From contig WGOE01000010.1 of the NCBI GenBank assembly GCA_016124195.1, positions 121,662 to 185,661 of the forward strand: 64,000 nt of DNA, given 5' to 3'. This document shows, in pieces, positions 1 through 8,584 of this stretch; the first letter of the stretch is position 1, and each line of letters opens with the position of its first letter. Below the pieces are notes generated by a model, which had not been told where the DNA came from, searched no databases, and was given only the letters and a program-made list of their open reading frames with translations. This DNA comes from a bacterium. Lineage in GTDB: Bacteria; Pseudomonadota; Alphaproteobacteria; Rhodobacterales; Rhodobacteraceae. The position numbers were made by a program, and so were the translations under genes.

Positions 1-1092
1 GCGCTGGTGCAGGCGACGTTGCGGCTGCACCGTGCCTATCTTTGGGCGGCCGATCAGGCGCTCAGCCGGGCCGAGGAGGGCGGCGCGCTGATCGCCTCGA
101 CCTCGCCCGAGGCTGCGGTGCACAATTACTTCCGGCGCAACCGCAACCATTTTCCGCAGCTGGAAGAAGCGGCCGAACGCTTCTGGCCCGGCGCGCGGCC
201 CGATCTGGATGACACCTATTCGGCGCTGAAACTGCGCTTGCGCGAGAGTTTGGGCCTGCGCACCAGGCTGGTGCCGGTCAGCGAGATGCCTGCGGCCTTG
301 CGCCAATATGATGAAGAGCGCCGCGAGATCCTGCTGTCAGAGGCGCTGGATCACACCAACCGCACCTTCCAGCTGGTGCATATGTTCGCCTTGTTCGATC
401 AGCGCGCCCTGCTGGACGACCTGATCGCACGGTCCGAACTGACCCTGCCGCGCGCCGTGTCGCGGCTCAGGGTCGAGCTTGCCAATTATTTCGCCGCCGC
501 CGTCCTGATGCCTTACGCGCCGTTTCTGACCATGGCGCGGACGACGCGCTATGACATCGACCATCTGGCCACCCGGTTCGGCGTCAGCTTCGAACAGGCC
601 TGCCAGCGCGCGACGACCCTGCAGCGCGAGGGGGCGCAGGGCGTGCCCTTCTTCTTTCTGCGCATCGACAAGGGCGGCAACGTCACCAAGCGGTTCAATT
701 CGACCGGCTTTCACCTGGCCGAATATGGCGGCGCCTGCCCGCGGCTTGACGTGCACGCGAGCTTTCGCACCCCCGGCCGTGTGCTGCCGCAATTCGTCGA
801 GATGCCGGATTCCAGCCGCTATTTCGTTTTTTCGCGCACGGTGGACCGGCCGACGTTTGAACGGCACGGCCAGGACAACCGGCAGGCCGTCGCCATGGGC
901 TGCAGCGTCGAACATGCCGACCAGATCGGCTATGCCGAGGCCTTTCGCCTCGCGGAGGCGCGGATGACCGAAATCGGCATCAACTGCCGCATCTGCCCGC
1001 GCGCCAATTGCGACCAGCGCGCCCACCAGGCCGCCCTGCACCTGCAGCCCATAGACGAGAAACGCCGGGGTGCTACGCGCTTTGATGCCTGA
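1..1092 (+). CDS. Short-chain fatty acyl transcriptional regulator (ScfR/PccR type), 5'-truncated
   Basis: The reading frame is open from base 1, so the true start and the N-terminal XRE helix-turn-helix lie outside the window. What remains is the IrrE-like middle domain (ELANYFAAAVLMPY near residue 160) and the C-terminal DUF2083 domain, with its cysteine cluster CRICPRANCDQR close to the end. This architecture belongs to regulators that sense short-chain acyl-CoA metabolism; PccR of Rhodobacter sphaeroides, controlling propionyl-CoA carboxylase, is the related example. No HExxH protease motif is seen in the IrrE-like part, as expected for a regulator. The target is not visible here; the next gene downstream is convergent and unrelated by strand. 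Confidence 0.85.
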   Translation, partial: ALVQATLRLHRAYLWAADQALSRAEEGGALIASTSPEAAVHNYFRRNRNHFPQLEEAAERFWPGARPDLDDTYSALKLRLRESLGLRTRLVPVSEMPAALRQYDEERREILLSEALDHTNRTFQLVHMFALFDQRALLDDLIARSELTLPRAVSRLRVELANYFAAAVLMPYAPFLTMARTTRYDIDHLATRFGVSFEQACQRATTLQREGAQGVPFFFLRIDKGGNVTKRFNSTGFHLAEYGGACPRLDVHASFRTPGRVLPQFVEMPDSSRYFVFSRTVDRPTFERHGQDNRQAVAMGCSVEHADQIGYAEAFRLAEARMTEIGINCRICPRANCDQRAHQAALHLQPIDEKRRGATRFDA

Positions 1093-1101
1093 TGCAGCGG
1101 C

Positions 1102-2523
1102 CTAGGGCTGGCCCTCGGGCGGGATGACCTTGCCGGGGTTCATCAGATTGCCCGGGTCCAGCGCCGCCTTGACGCGGCGCATCACATCCAGCGCCACCGG
1201 GTCCTTGCGCCGCGCCATCGTCTTCAGCTTGGACAGGCCCACGCCGTGTTCGGCTGAAAAGCTGCCGCCCAGATCCTGCACCACATCCTCGACCGCTTCG
1301 ACCACCGCGTCATAAAGCGTCGGGTCGTCACGGGTGGGATAGACGGTGAAATGGATGTTGCCATCGCCCAGATGGGCGACCGAAAGCGTCTCGGCCCCGG
1401 GGTCGAGCGCGGGCAGCCGCGCCTCGATCCGGGTGAAGAATTCGGGCACCAGATGCAGGGGCAGGGCGATGTCGGTGTCGATGGTGGGCTGGCGGGCCAG
1501 GGTGATCTCGGCGGCCAATTCGCGCCGCTTCCACATGGCCAGGCGCTGCGCGTCGGTCTGGGCAATCTCGGCATCCAGCACGGCGCCGCTTTCCATCAGC
1601 TGGCCAAGGGTCTCCTCCAACAGTGCCACGATGGGCACCCTTCCGTCCGGGCCGGGCGTGTAGTCGCGCGGTGCTATGGCCGCAAGTTCCACGAGGATAT
1701 TGGTGTCATGCCGGCGGTCGAAGGGCAGGCGGATGTCGGGGCGCGCCTCGGACAGGCGGCGCATGTAGCTGGCTGGCATGTATTCGAAAGCCTCGACCGC
1801 GCCGCCGCTGGCCTCTTGCAGGCGGTTCAGAAGCGCCAGCGCATCCGACAGGCTGCGCAGGGCCAGGGTCGCGGTGGCATAGGCCCTGGGGCGCGGCACC
1901 AGCTTCATGACGGCGGCGGTGATGACGCCCAAAGTCCCCTCTGCCCCGATGAACATCTGGCGCAGGTCGTAGCCCGAATTGTTCTTGTGCAGTTCGGACA
2001 TCAGGTCGAGGATGCGGCCATCAGGCAGGACAACCTCGAGCCCGAGGCACAGCGCCCGGGTCGAGCCATAGCGTACGACGTTCGATCCGCCCGCGTTGGT
2101 GGACAGAACCCCGCCGATCATCGCCGATCCGCGCGCCCCGAACCACAGGGGGAAATAGAGACCCCGCGCCTCGGCCGCGTCATGCAAGGCCTGCAGGACG
2201 ACCCCCGCCTCGACCACCGCGATGCGCGTGTCGGGCCGGATCTCTCGGATCCGGTTCAGCCGTTCGACCGACAGCATCAGCCCGCCCTCGGTCATGGCGC
2301 CGCCGACCAGACCGGTCAGGCCGGAAACCGGGATCACCGGCACGCCGTGGCGCGCGGCACAGCGCAGCACGGCCGCGACCTCGGCCGTATCGGCCGGGCG
2401 GGCCACTGCGCAGGGCCGCGTCTTGTAATGCCCGCTCCAGTCGCCGGTGTAGCGCGCAAGGTCGGCGCCGGTCAGCACATGGGCGGGCCCGAGCAGGCTG
2501 CGCAGCTCTTCTACGAGGCTCAT
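1102..2523 (-). CDS. FAD-linked oxidase, GlcD/D-2-hydroxyacid dehydrogenase family
   Basis: A 473-residue flavoenzyme of the GlcD / D-lactate / D-2-hydroxyglutarate dehydrogenase family, which oxidises D-2-hydroxyacids and passes electrons to the respiratory chain. An N-terminal FAD-binding PCMH-type half (VIPVSGLTGLVGGA, and GAEGTLGVIT in the middle) is followed by the FAD-oxidase C-terminal half with HLGDGNIHF, AEHGVGLSK and the terminal LDPGNLMNPGKV signature. The length fits single-subunit members. Its ATG overlaps the stop codon of the upstream TesA-like gene (ATGA, 2520-2523), so the two are translationally coupled. The exact substrate cannot be decided from sequence alone. Confidence 0.9.
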   Translation of the reverse strand: MSLVEELRSLLGPAHVLTGADLARYTGDWSGHYKTRPCAVARPADTAEVAAVLRCAARHGVPVIPVSGLTGLVGGAMTEGGLMLSVERLNRIREIRPDTRIAVVEAGVVLQALHDAAEARGLYFPLWFGARGSAMIGGVLSTNAGGSNVVRYGSTRALCLGLEVVLPDGRILDLMSELHKNNSGYDLRQMFIGAEGTLGVITAAVMKLVPRPRAYATATLALRSLSDALALLNRLQEASGGAVEAFEYMPASYMRRLSEARPDIRLPFDRRHDTNILVELAAIAPRDYTPGPDGRVPIVALLEETLGQLMESGAVLDAEIAQTDAQRLAMWKRRELAAEITLARQPTIDTDIALPLHLVPEFFTRIEARLPALDPGAETLSVAHLGDGNIHFTVYPTRDDPTLYDAVVEAVEDVVQDLGGSFSAEHGVGLSKLKTMARRKDPVALDVMRRVKAALDPGNLMNPGKVIPPEGQP

Positions 2524-3182
2524 GGCGCAACCTGATGCAGAAGGTCGATCACCTGGGGGCCAAGTGCCGCCACGATCCGGGCCACGCCCTCTTTGTTGGG
2601 GTGCAGATGGTCGTCCTGCAGGTATTTCACCACGCCGGCGGGGTCCGCGCCGTCGGTCAGCAGGGGGCCGAAGTAATCGGGAAAGAACAACGTGTGATAC
2701 TGCCCGGCCAGATCGGGATAGATCGCATCGAACTTGGCCTTGTAATCCGGCCCGTAATTCAGCGTGGCCTTGATGCCGACCAGAAGCACGGGGATGTGCC
2801 GAGCCTCCGCCTTTTGCAGGATCGCGTCCAGGTTGGACCGGGTCGTGGCCGGATCCAGCCCGCGCAGCATGTCATTGGCGCCAAGGTTCACGATCAGCGC
2901 CTTGACCTCTGGCGCCAGCGTCCAGTCGAGCCGGGCGAGGCCGCCGGCCGAAGTATCGCCCGAAACCCCGGCATTGGCGATGGTCACGTCCTGGCCCTTG
3001 GCCTGCAGCCAGTCCTGCAACTGCGCGGTGAAGCCCTCTTCCGCGGCAAGGCCGTAGCCCGCGGTCAGGCTGTCGCCCAACGCCGCCACCGTGACGGCCG
3101 CGGCCAGCACCGGCCCCGGCGCCGCCGCCAGCAATAACGCCAACGTGACATTGCGGATCAGCCGGATCGGACCATATGTCAC
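2520..3182 (-). CDS. tesA: TesA-like GDSL arylesterase / lysophospholipase, exported
   Basis: A 220-residue SGNH hydrolase: block I GDSL with nucleophile Ser38, GAND in block III, and the catalytic DxxH pair Asp191/His194 in DDHLHPN. The first 29 residues form a signal peptide ending near AAA, placing the enzyme in the periplasm. The GTG at 3182 is chosen because longer versions run into the divergent ABC gene (start 3205) and add non-signal sequence; a GTG at 3149 is also possible. The arrangement, a tesA-like gene divergent from an FtsX-type ABC pair, is the same as tesA/ybbA-ybbP in E. coli, which supports the identification. Confidence 0.88.
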   Translation of the reverse strand: MTYGPIRLIRNVTLALLLAAAPGPVLAAAVTVAALGDSLTAGYGLAAEEGFTAQLQDWLQAKGQDVTIANAGVSGDTSAGGLARLDWTLAPEVKALIVNLGANDMLRGLDPATTRSNLDAILQKAEARHIPVLLVGIKATLNYGPDYKAKFDAIYPDLAGQYHTLFFPDYFGPLLTDGADPAGVVKYLQDDHLHPNKEGVARIVAALGPQVIDLLHQVAP

Positions 3183-3204
3183 CAAACGGGCAAGGGCAGG
3201 CAAG

Positions 3205-3876
3205 ATGAACACGGTTCTGGAGATGAGCAAAGCGCGGTTGACCCTGAAGGGCAACGCGGGGCCGGTGGAGATCTTGCGCGGCATCACGCTGGCGGTTGCG
3301 GCAGGCGAGAGCCTCGCCTTGATCGGGCCTTCGGGGTCGGGCAAATCCTCGCTCCTCATGCTGATGGCCGGGCTGGAACGCGCCTCGGGCGGAAGTGTCA
3401 GCGCGTTTGGTCAGGATCTGACCCGGTTGGACGAAGACGGGCTGGCGCGCTTCCGCAGGGGGAATATGGGGGTGGTTTTCCAAAGCTTCCACCTTATTCC
3501 GACAATGACCGCGCTGGAAAACGTCGCCGTCCCGCTGGAGATTGCCGGTGCGCCGGATGCAGCCCAGCGGGCGCGCGAGGAACTGGCCGCGGTGGGCTTG
3601 GGCGCGCGGGGCGGCCATTACCCCAGTCAGCTGTCAGGGGGCGAGCAGCAAAGGGTGGCGCTGGCCCGCGCCTCGGTACCGCGGCCCAAGCTCTTGCTGG
3701 CGGACGAGCCGACCGGCAATCTGGATGCGGCCAATGGCGCTGCGATAATGGACCTTCTGTTCGGCCTGCGCGACAGGCATGGCGCGACGCTGGTCATGGT
3801 GACCCATGCGCCCGAACTGGCCGCGCGCTGCGACCGGGTGCTGCGCATGGCGGATGGCCGGCTGGTCGCGGCATGA
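3205..3876 (+). CDS. ABC transporter ATPase (YbbA/LolD family)
   Basis: A 223-residue ATPase of the MacB/LolD/YbbA class. The Walker A GPSGSGKS is at residues 41-48, followed by the Q-loop in VVFQSFHLIP, the signature LSGGEQQR and Walker B LLLADEP. The ATG at 3205 is used because upstream in-frame sequence overlaps the tesA-like promoter region. Its stop overlaps the start of the permease (ATGATG, 3873-3876), so the two form one unit. Proteins of this pair act on the cytoplasmic membrane as mechanotransmitting or lipoprotein-related exporters; the E. coli YbbAP complex has been linked to TesA. A role coupled to the neighbouring esterase is inference from synteny. Confidence 0.9.
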   Translation: MNTVLEMSKARLTLKGNAGPVEILRGITLAVAAGESLALIGPSGSGKSSLLMLMAGLERASGGSVSAFGQDLTRLDEDGLARFRRGNMGVVFQSFHLIPTMTALENVAVPLEIAGAPDAAQRAREELAAVGLGARGGHYPSQLSGGEQQRVALARASVPRPKLLLADEPTGNLDAANGAAIMDLLFGLRDRHGATLVMVTHAPELAARCDRVLRMADGRLVAA

Positions 3877-6398
3877 TGCGGGGGCTCGATTGGCGGCTGG
3901 CGCTGCGCTTGGCCCTGCGCGACCTGCGTGGCGGGCTCGCGGGGTTCCGCATCCTGATCCTGTGCCTCGCGCTTGGGGTGGGCGCGATTGCGGCGGTGGG
4001 GATGCTGCGGTCGGCCATCGAGGGAGGGCTGTCCGATCAGGGCGCCATCATCCTCGGCGGCGATGCGCAGATGAACTTCACCTACCGTTTTGCCAGCGAT
4101 CCCGAAAAGGCCTGGATGGCGGCGCATGCCCGCAAGGTTTCCGAGGTGGTCGAGTTCCGGTCCATGGCCGTGACGGCCGATGACCGGACCCTGACCCAGG
4201 TCAAGGCGGTAGATGACGCCTGGCCGCTTCTGGGCGTGGCCGGTCTGGATCAGGGCACCGTGGCTGCGGCCCTTGGCATTCAGAACGGCCTGCCCGGCGC
4301 GCTGATGGAGCGGGTTCTGGCCGACCGGCTGGGCCTCAAAGTGGGCGATACCTTCAAGCTGGGCCTGCAAAGTTTCCGCCTTGGCGCCATCCTCACCAAA
4401 GAGCCGGACAGCGCCACCGCCGGTCTGGGCTTTGGCCCGCGCACCGTGGTGCGCACGGCCGATCTGGCGCAATCCGGCCTGATCGGCCCCGGCACGCTGT
4501 TCGAGACGGACTACCGCCTGATCCTGCCGCCCGGGGCCGACCTTGACGCAATGAAGGCCGAGGCCGAGACCGCCTTTGGCGACAAGGGCATGCGGTGGAG
4601 CGACAGGCGCCACGCCGCGGTGGGGGTCGAGAAATTCGTCGAGCGGCTGGGGTCTTTCCTGATCCTTGTCGGGCTTGCCGGCCTTGCCGTGGGCGGGGTG
4701 GGCGTCGCCTCGGCCGTGCGCGCCTTCATGGAGACGCGGATGGCCACGATTGCCACGCTGAAGGTGCTGGGCGCCGAAGGCCGGCTGGTCATGGGCATCT
4801 ATCTGGTGCAGGTCGGGCTCATCGCCGGTCTGGGCGTGGCCATCGGACTGGCATTGGGGGCGGCGGTGCCTGTGCTGGCCGGGTCGCTGATCGCATCGCT
4901 CTTGCCCTTTCCGGCGCAGTTCGGGCTTTATCCGGCGCCCTTGCTGCAGGCGGCGTTCTACGGGCTGGTGACGGGGATGCTGTTTGCGCTGTGGCCCCTG
5001 TCGCAGGCGGTGCGGCAGGGGGCGGCCTCGCTTTACCGGGGTGCCGCGGCGCGGGTCTGGCCGAGGCTGGCGCATCTGGGGGCGATGGCGGGGCTATTGG
5101 GGCTTTTCGTCGGTGGCGCGGTCTGGTTTTCGGGCAGTGCCATGCTGGCACTTGGCACGCTGGGCGGGGTCTTTGCCGCCCTGGCGGTGCTGGCGCTGGC
5201 GGGCTTTGGCCTGCGCGTGCTGGCGCGCTGGCTGGCGCGACGCCGCTTTGTCGACGGCCGGCCCGGCGTCAGGTTGGCGCTGGCCGCGATCGGCGGGCCA
5301 AGGTCCGAGGCGCTGGCGGTGGTCCTGTCGCTGGGGCTTGGGCTTTCGGTGCTGGCGGTGGTGGGCCAGATCGACGCCAACTTCCGCGCCTCGATCGCGC
5401 GCGATCTGCCGTCCCGTGCGCCCTCGTTCTTTTTCATCGACATTCAGGATGCCGAGCTGCAACCCTTTCTGGCCGGGTTGAAGGCCAATCCGGCAGTCAG
5501 CAAGGTGGAAAACGCCCCTATGCTGCGCGGGCTGATGACCAAGATCAACGGGCGCAAGGCGCGCGACGTGGTGGGCGATCACTGGGTGGTGACGGGCGAC
5601 CGCGGCATCACCTTCGCCGACACGCCGCCGCCTGGCACCCAGATCACGGCGGGCGCCTGGTGGCCCAAGGATTACACCGGGCCGGCCCAGGTCTCGTTCG
5701 CGGCGACCGAGGCGGCAGAGATGCACCTGAAGCTGGGCGACAAGCTGACGCTCAATATCCTTGGCCGCGACATCGACGCCACGATAACCTCGTTCCGCAA
5801 GGTCGATTTTTCGGGCGCGGGCATGGGGTTCGTGATGGCACTGGACCCGGCGGCCGTGGCGGGCGCGCCCCATACCTCTATTGCGACGGTCTATGCCACC
5901 CCCGAGGCCGAGGCCGCCATCCTGCGCGACACGTCGAAAGCCTATCCCAACGTGACCGCGATCTCGGTCAAGGAGGCGATCGCCCGCGCTGTCGAGGCCT
6001 TGGGGACCATCGCCACCGCCACGGTGCTGGCGGCGGGTGCGGTGCTGGTGACCGGCGTCGTGGTGCTGATCGGCGGGGCCGCCGCGGGCGTGCGGGCACG
6101 CATGCAGGAGGCGGCGGTCCTCAAGGTGCTGGGCGCGACGCGGCTGCGGATCCTGGCCAGTTTTGCCCTGCGCTCGGCCCTGACCGGGGCCGCGGCGGGG
6201 CTTGTGGCCATTCTGGCGGGCGGTATCGGCGGTTGGGCCGTGCTGCGGCTGGTGATGGACCTGCCCTACCGGTTCGAGCCGGTCTCGGCCGGGCTGATCG
6301 TGCTGGGCGGCATGGGCGCCACGCTGCTGGCCGGTCTGATCTTTGCCCTGCTGCCGATTTCGGTGCGCCCGGCGCAGGTGCTGCGCGGTTCGGAATAG
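3873..6398 (+). CDS. FtsX-like ABC permease (YbbP family)
   Basis: An 841-residue membrane protein with a duplicated FtsX architecture. One membrane helix near residues 20-42 is followed by a periplasmic region, then a three-helix FtsX block (about residues 260-375) and further helices. A second periplasmic region (about 520-680) precedes a closing FtsX block (about 705-835). The ending RPAQVLRGSE is typical of MacB/FtsX permeases. It is coupled by 4 bp to the preceding ATPase. The length suits YbbP rather than LolC/E, which are about half this size. Substrate unknown; a lipid or hydrophobic adduct function together with the esterase is plausible only by conserved neighbourhood. Confidence 0.9.
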   Translation: MMRGLDWRLALRLALRDLRGGLAGFRILILCLALGVGAIAAVGMLRSAIEGGLSDQGAIILGGDAQMNFTYRFASDPEKAWMAAHARKVSEVVEFRSMAVTADDRTLTQVKAVDDAWPLLGVAGLDQGTVAAALGIQNGLPGALMERVLADRLGLKVGDTFKLGLQSFRLGAILTKEPDSATAGLGFGPRTVVRTADLAQSGLIGPGTLFETDYRLILPPGADLDAMKAEAETAFGDKGMRWSDRRHAAVGVEKFVERLGSFLILVGLAGLAVGGVGVASAVRAFMETRMATIATLKVLGAEGRLVMGIYLVQVGLIAGLGVAIGLALGAAVPVLAGSLIASLLPFPAQFGLYPAPLLQAAFYGLVTGMLFALWPLSQAVRQGAASLYRGAAARVWPRLAHLGAMAGLLGLFVGGAVWFSGSAMLALGTLGGVFAALAVLALAGFGLRVLARWLARRRFVDGRPGVRLALAAIGGPRSEALAVVLSLGLGLSVLAVVGQIDANFRASIARDLPSRAPSFFFIDIQDAELQPFLAGLKANPAVSKVENAPMLRGLMTKINGRKARDVVGDHWVVTGDRGITFADTPPPGTQITAGAWWPKDYTGPAQVSFAATEAAEMHLKLGDKLTLNILGRDIDATITSFRKVDFSGAGMGFVMALDPAAVAGAPHTSIATVYATPEAEAAILRDTSKAYPNVTAISVKEAIARAVEALGTIATATVLAAGAVLVTGVVVLIGGAAAGVRARMQEAAVLKVLGATRLRILASFALRSALTGAAAGLVAILAGGIGGWAVLRLVMDLPYRFEPVSAGLIVLGGMGATLLAGLIFALLPISVRPAQVLRGSE

Positions 6399-6549
6399 GG
6401 GGGCCGCACTGCCGGGCGGCGTTTGGCGAATTCGGCCGATCTTCGTCAGGTTTCGTCAGGGGGTGACTGACGCCGGCGCGCACTTCGGCTATATGACCGG
6501 CGCAAACGGCCATGCCGAAGGGGCATGCGCTCGGGTAAGGAGAAGTGTG

Positions 6550-7554
6550 ATGACTCTGCGTTTCGGACTTTTGGGGGCCGGTCGGATCGGCAAGGTCCAT
6601 GCCAAGGCGGTATCTGGCAACCCCAAGGCCAAGCTCGTGGCCGTGGCCGATGCGATGGCGCCCGCGGCTCAGGCGATTGCCGATCAATATGGCTGCGACG
6701 TGCGCTCGATCGAGGCCATTCTCGCCGCCAAGGACATCGACGCGGTGGTGATCTGCACGCCGACCGACACCCATGCCGACCTGATCGAGAAATTCACCAA
6801 GGCCGGCAAGGCGGTCTTCTGCGAAAAGCCCATCGATCTGTCACTTGACCGGGTCAAGGCCTGTCTGGCGGTGGTACGCGCCAACAAGGGCACGCTGATG
6901 GTGGGTTTCAACCGTCGCTTCGATCCGCATTTCATGGCGGTGCGGGCCGAGATCGACAAGGGCTCGATCGGCGCGGTCGAGATGGTCACGATCACCTCGC
7001 GCGATCCGGGCGCCCCGCCGGTCGATTACATCAAGCGGTCGGGCGGGATCTTCCGCGACATGACGATCCATGATTTCGACATGGCGCGCTTCCTTCTGGG
7101 CGAGGAGATCACCGAGGTTTCGGCCATGGCCGCCGTGCTGGTCGATCCGGCGATCGGGGCCGCGGGCGATTCCGACAGCGTGCAGGTCATGCTGAAGACG
7201 GCGACGGGCAAGATGGCGGTGATCTCGAACTCGCGCCGGGCGACCTATGGCTATGACCAGCGCATCGAGGTGCATGGGTCCAGGGGCGTCGTGTCGGCGG
7301 AAAACCAGCGCCCGGTGTCGATCGAGGTGGCCAATGGGTCGGGCTATACCCGCCCGCCGCTGCACGATTTCTTCATGACCCGCTATACCGAGGCCTATGC
7401 CGCCGAGATTGCGGCCTTCATCGAGACGATTGCCGGCGGCACGGCGGCGGCGCCCTCGGGCGAGGACGGGCTCCTGGCGCTGGCGCTGGCCGAGGCGGCC
7501 TTGCTGTCGGTCAAGGAGGGCCGTGTGGTCCGCGTTGCCGAGGTGACCGCCTGA
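6550..7554 (+). CDS. iolG: Gfo/Idh/MocA oxidoreductase, inositol 2-dehydrogenase-like
   Basis: A 334-residue NAD-dependent dehydrogenase. The Rossmann glycine motif GAGRIG is at residues 9-14, VVICTPTDTH follows, then the catalytic CEKP lysine motif and DMTIHDFDMARF with the conserved Asp/His of the inositol dehydrogenase group. The ATG at 6550 has AAGGAG seven bases upstream; longer versions run back into the 3' end of the permease. The expected reaction is myo-inositol to 2-keto-myo-inositol. No other iol genes are next to it, so the precise sugar or inositol isomer is less certain than the family. Confidence 0.82.
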   Translation: MTLRFGLLGAGRIGKVHAKAVSGNPKAKLVAVADAMAPAAQAIADQYGCDVRSIEAILAAKDIDAVVICTPTDTHADLIEKFTKAGKAVFCEKPIDLSLDRVKACLAVVRANKGTLMVGFNRRFDPHFMAVRAEIDKGSIGAVEMVTITSRDPGAPPVDYIKRSGGIFRDMTIHDFDMARFLLGEEITEVSAMAAVLVDPAIGAAGDSDSVQVMLKTATGKMAVISNSRRATYGYDQRIEVHGSRGVVSAENQRPVSIEVANGSGYTRPPLHDFFMTRYTEAYAAEIAAFIETIAGGTAAAPSGEDGLLALALAEAALLSVKEGRVVRVAEVTA

Positions 7555-7570
7555 GAGGCGAAGTTTTGCG

Positions 7571-7595
7571 CCGGCGCGGGGTAGGCCTGCGCCGG
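7571..7595. repeat. GC-rich inverted repeat in convergent intergenic space
   Basis: Seven-base arms CCGGCGC (7571-7577) and GCGCCGG (7589-7595) with an 11-base loop lie just after the iolG-like gene. They could add to termination together with the hairpin at 7626. No T-run follows directly. Confidence 0.4.
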
Positions 7596-7625
7596 AGTGC
7601 GGCCGTGTCAGGCCCCTGGGCGCTG

Positions 7626-7658
7626 CCCCGGACCCCGGGGTATTTTTGAACAAATGAA
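7626..7658 (+). terminator. Hairpin with T-run plus 19-base GTATTT core element
   Basis: CCCCGG (7626-7631), loop ACC and CCGGGG (7635-7640) form a six-base stem followed by TATTTTT, an intrinsic terminator for the iolG-like gene. The core GTATTTTTGAACAAATGAA (7640-7658) overlaps it and recurs in the window at 24911, 35668 and, inverted, at 42061. Confidence 0.6.
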
Positions 7659-7685
7659 TGGGGGGGTGCGGCCTTTTCTGGCGGG

Positions 7686-8477
7686 TCAGTTGGTGATCAG
7701 GAGGTAGGGTGCGGCCTCGGTTCCGTCATTGGTGATCGTGACCAGAAAGTGGTCGCTTTCCCGCGGCACCACGCCGCAGAGAGCCGCGGGGCCGGCGGAG
7801 GCGTCCTGACAGACCGGAAAGCCCGCGGCATCGGTCACGCGCAGGGTCAGATGGCCGGGGCCGAGCCGCAAGAGGCCGATTTCGCTGTAGGTGTCGCCGG
7901 CAAGGGCCAGGGTGAAGGTGGTTTCGGCCTGCGCGGGTTGGGTCAGCGCGGTGACCTCGGCCACCGGGCCCGGCGGCGGGATTTCGCCTTCGGCATCGGC
8001 GATCACGTCGCGCAGGAGTTCGCCTTCGGGCAGCATGGCGCGGGCCTCTTCCATCATGGCATGCGGGTCGAGCGCGCCGGGAAGCGGGGCCGATTGCATG
8101 GGATCGGGGACCGTGGCCGGCGGGCCAACATCCGGCGCGGGATCGGCAACCGAGTCGGAGGCTGCGGCTTTCTGCTTTTTCTTGCGGGTTTTTTCGGCGG
8201 GTTTGGGTTCTGCCACCGGGGCCGCAGGCTGGCGCGCCACCTCGTGCAGCGTAACGCCCTGCATCAGGCGCGCGGCCGCCAGCACCAGCACCGGATCCTG
8301 CGCCGCAAGGCCGAGGGCATGCAGCCGATGCGCCTCGATCAGGCGGGCGGCGGCGCCTTCGGAGCCGTGGAGGGCGGCAATATTGGGCTGGGACGGATCC
8401 TCGGCCCGGGCCGGCAGGGCTGCGAGACCCGCCCCGGTGCCGAGGGCCACAAGAAGGATGGGGGCAAGGGGGGGCAT
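7686..8477 (-). CDS. Secreted protein of unknown function
   Basis: A 263-residue protein that I do not recognise. The ATG at 8477 has AGGAGA a few bases upstream, and the first 25 or so residues are a signal peptide ending in LPARA before ED. The middle is Ala/Pro/Glu-rich with a lysine-rich stretch (EKTRKKKQK near residue 95) and is probably disordered. The C-terminal 80 residues look like a small beta domain with two cysteines (FPVCQD and ALCGVV), which could form a disulphide in the periplasm. It is divergent from argE and convergent with the iolG-like gene, so it appears to be a single-gene unit. Confidence 0.7.
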   Translation of the reverse strand: MPPLAPILLVALGTGAGLAALPARAEDPSQPNIAALHGSEGAAARLIEAHRLHALGLAAQDPVLVLAAARLMQGVTLHEVARQPAAPVAEPKPAEKTRKKKQKAAASDSVADPAPDVGPPATVPDPMQSAPLPGALDPHAMMEEARAMLPEGELLRDVIADAEGEIPPPGPVAEVTALTQPAQAETTFTLALAGDTYSEIGLLRLGPGHLTLRVTDAAGFPVCQDASAGPAALCGVVPRESDHFLVTITNDGTEAAPYLLITN

Positions 8478-8584
8478 GGTCTCTCCTTTTCGGCGATGGT
8501 GGGGCAAGCCGGGACAAAAGAGAAGCGCCCTTCCGCAGCGGCCCGGCTTGGGGTTTACTAAGGCCCGGACAGAAGGAGCCTGCC

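Noticed and set aside
1351..2535. A 394-codon open frame opposite the FAD-linked oxidase
   Set aside because: It is a mirror of a well-supported gene in GC-rich DNA; its residues are Gly/Gln/Arg/His-biased with no family motif or ribosome binding site.
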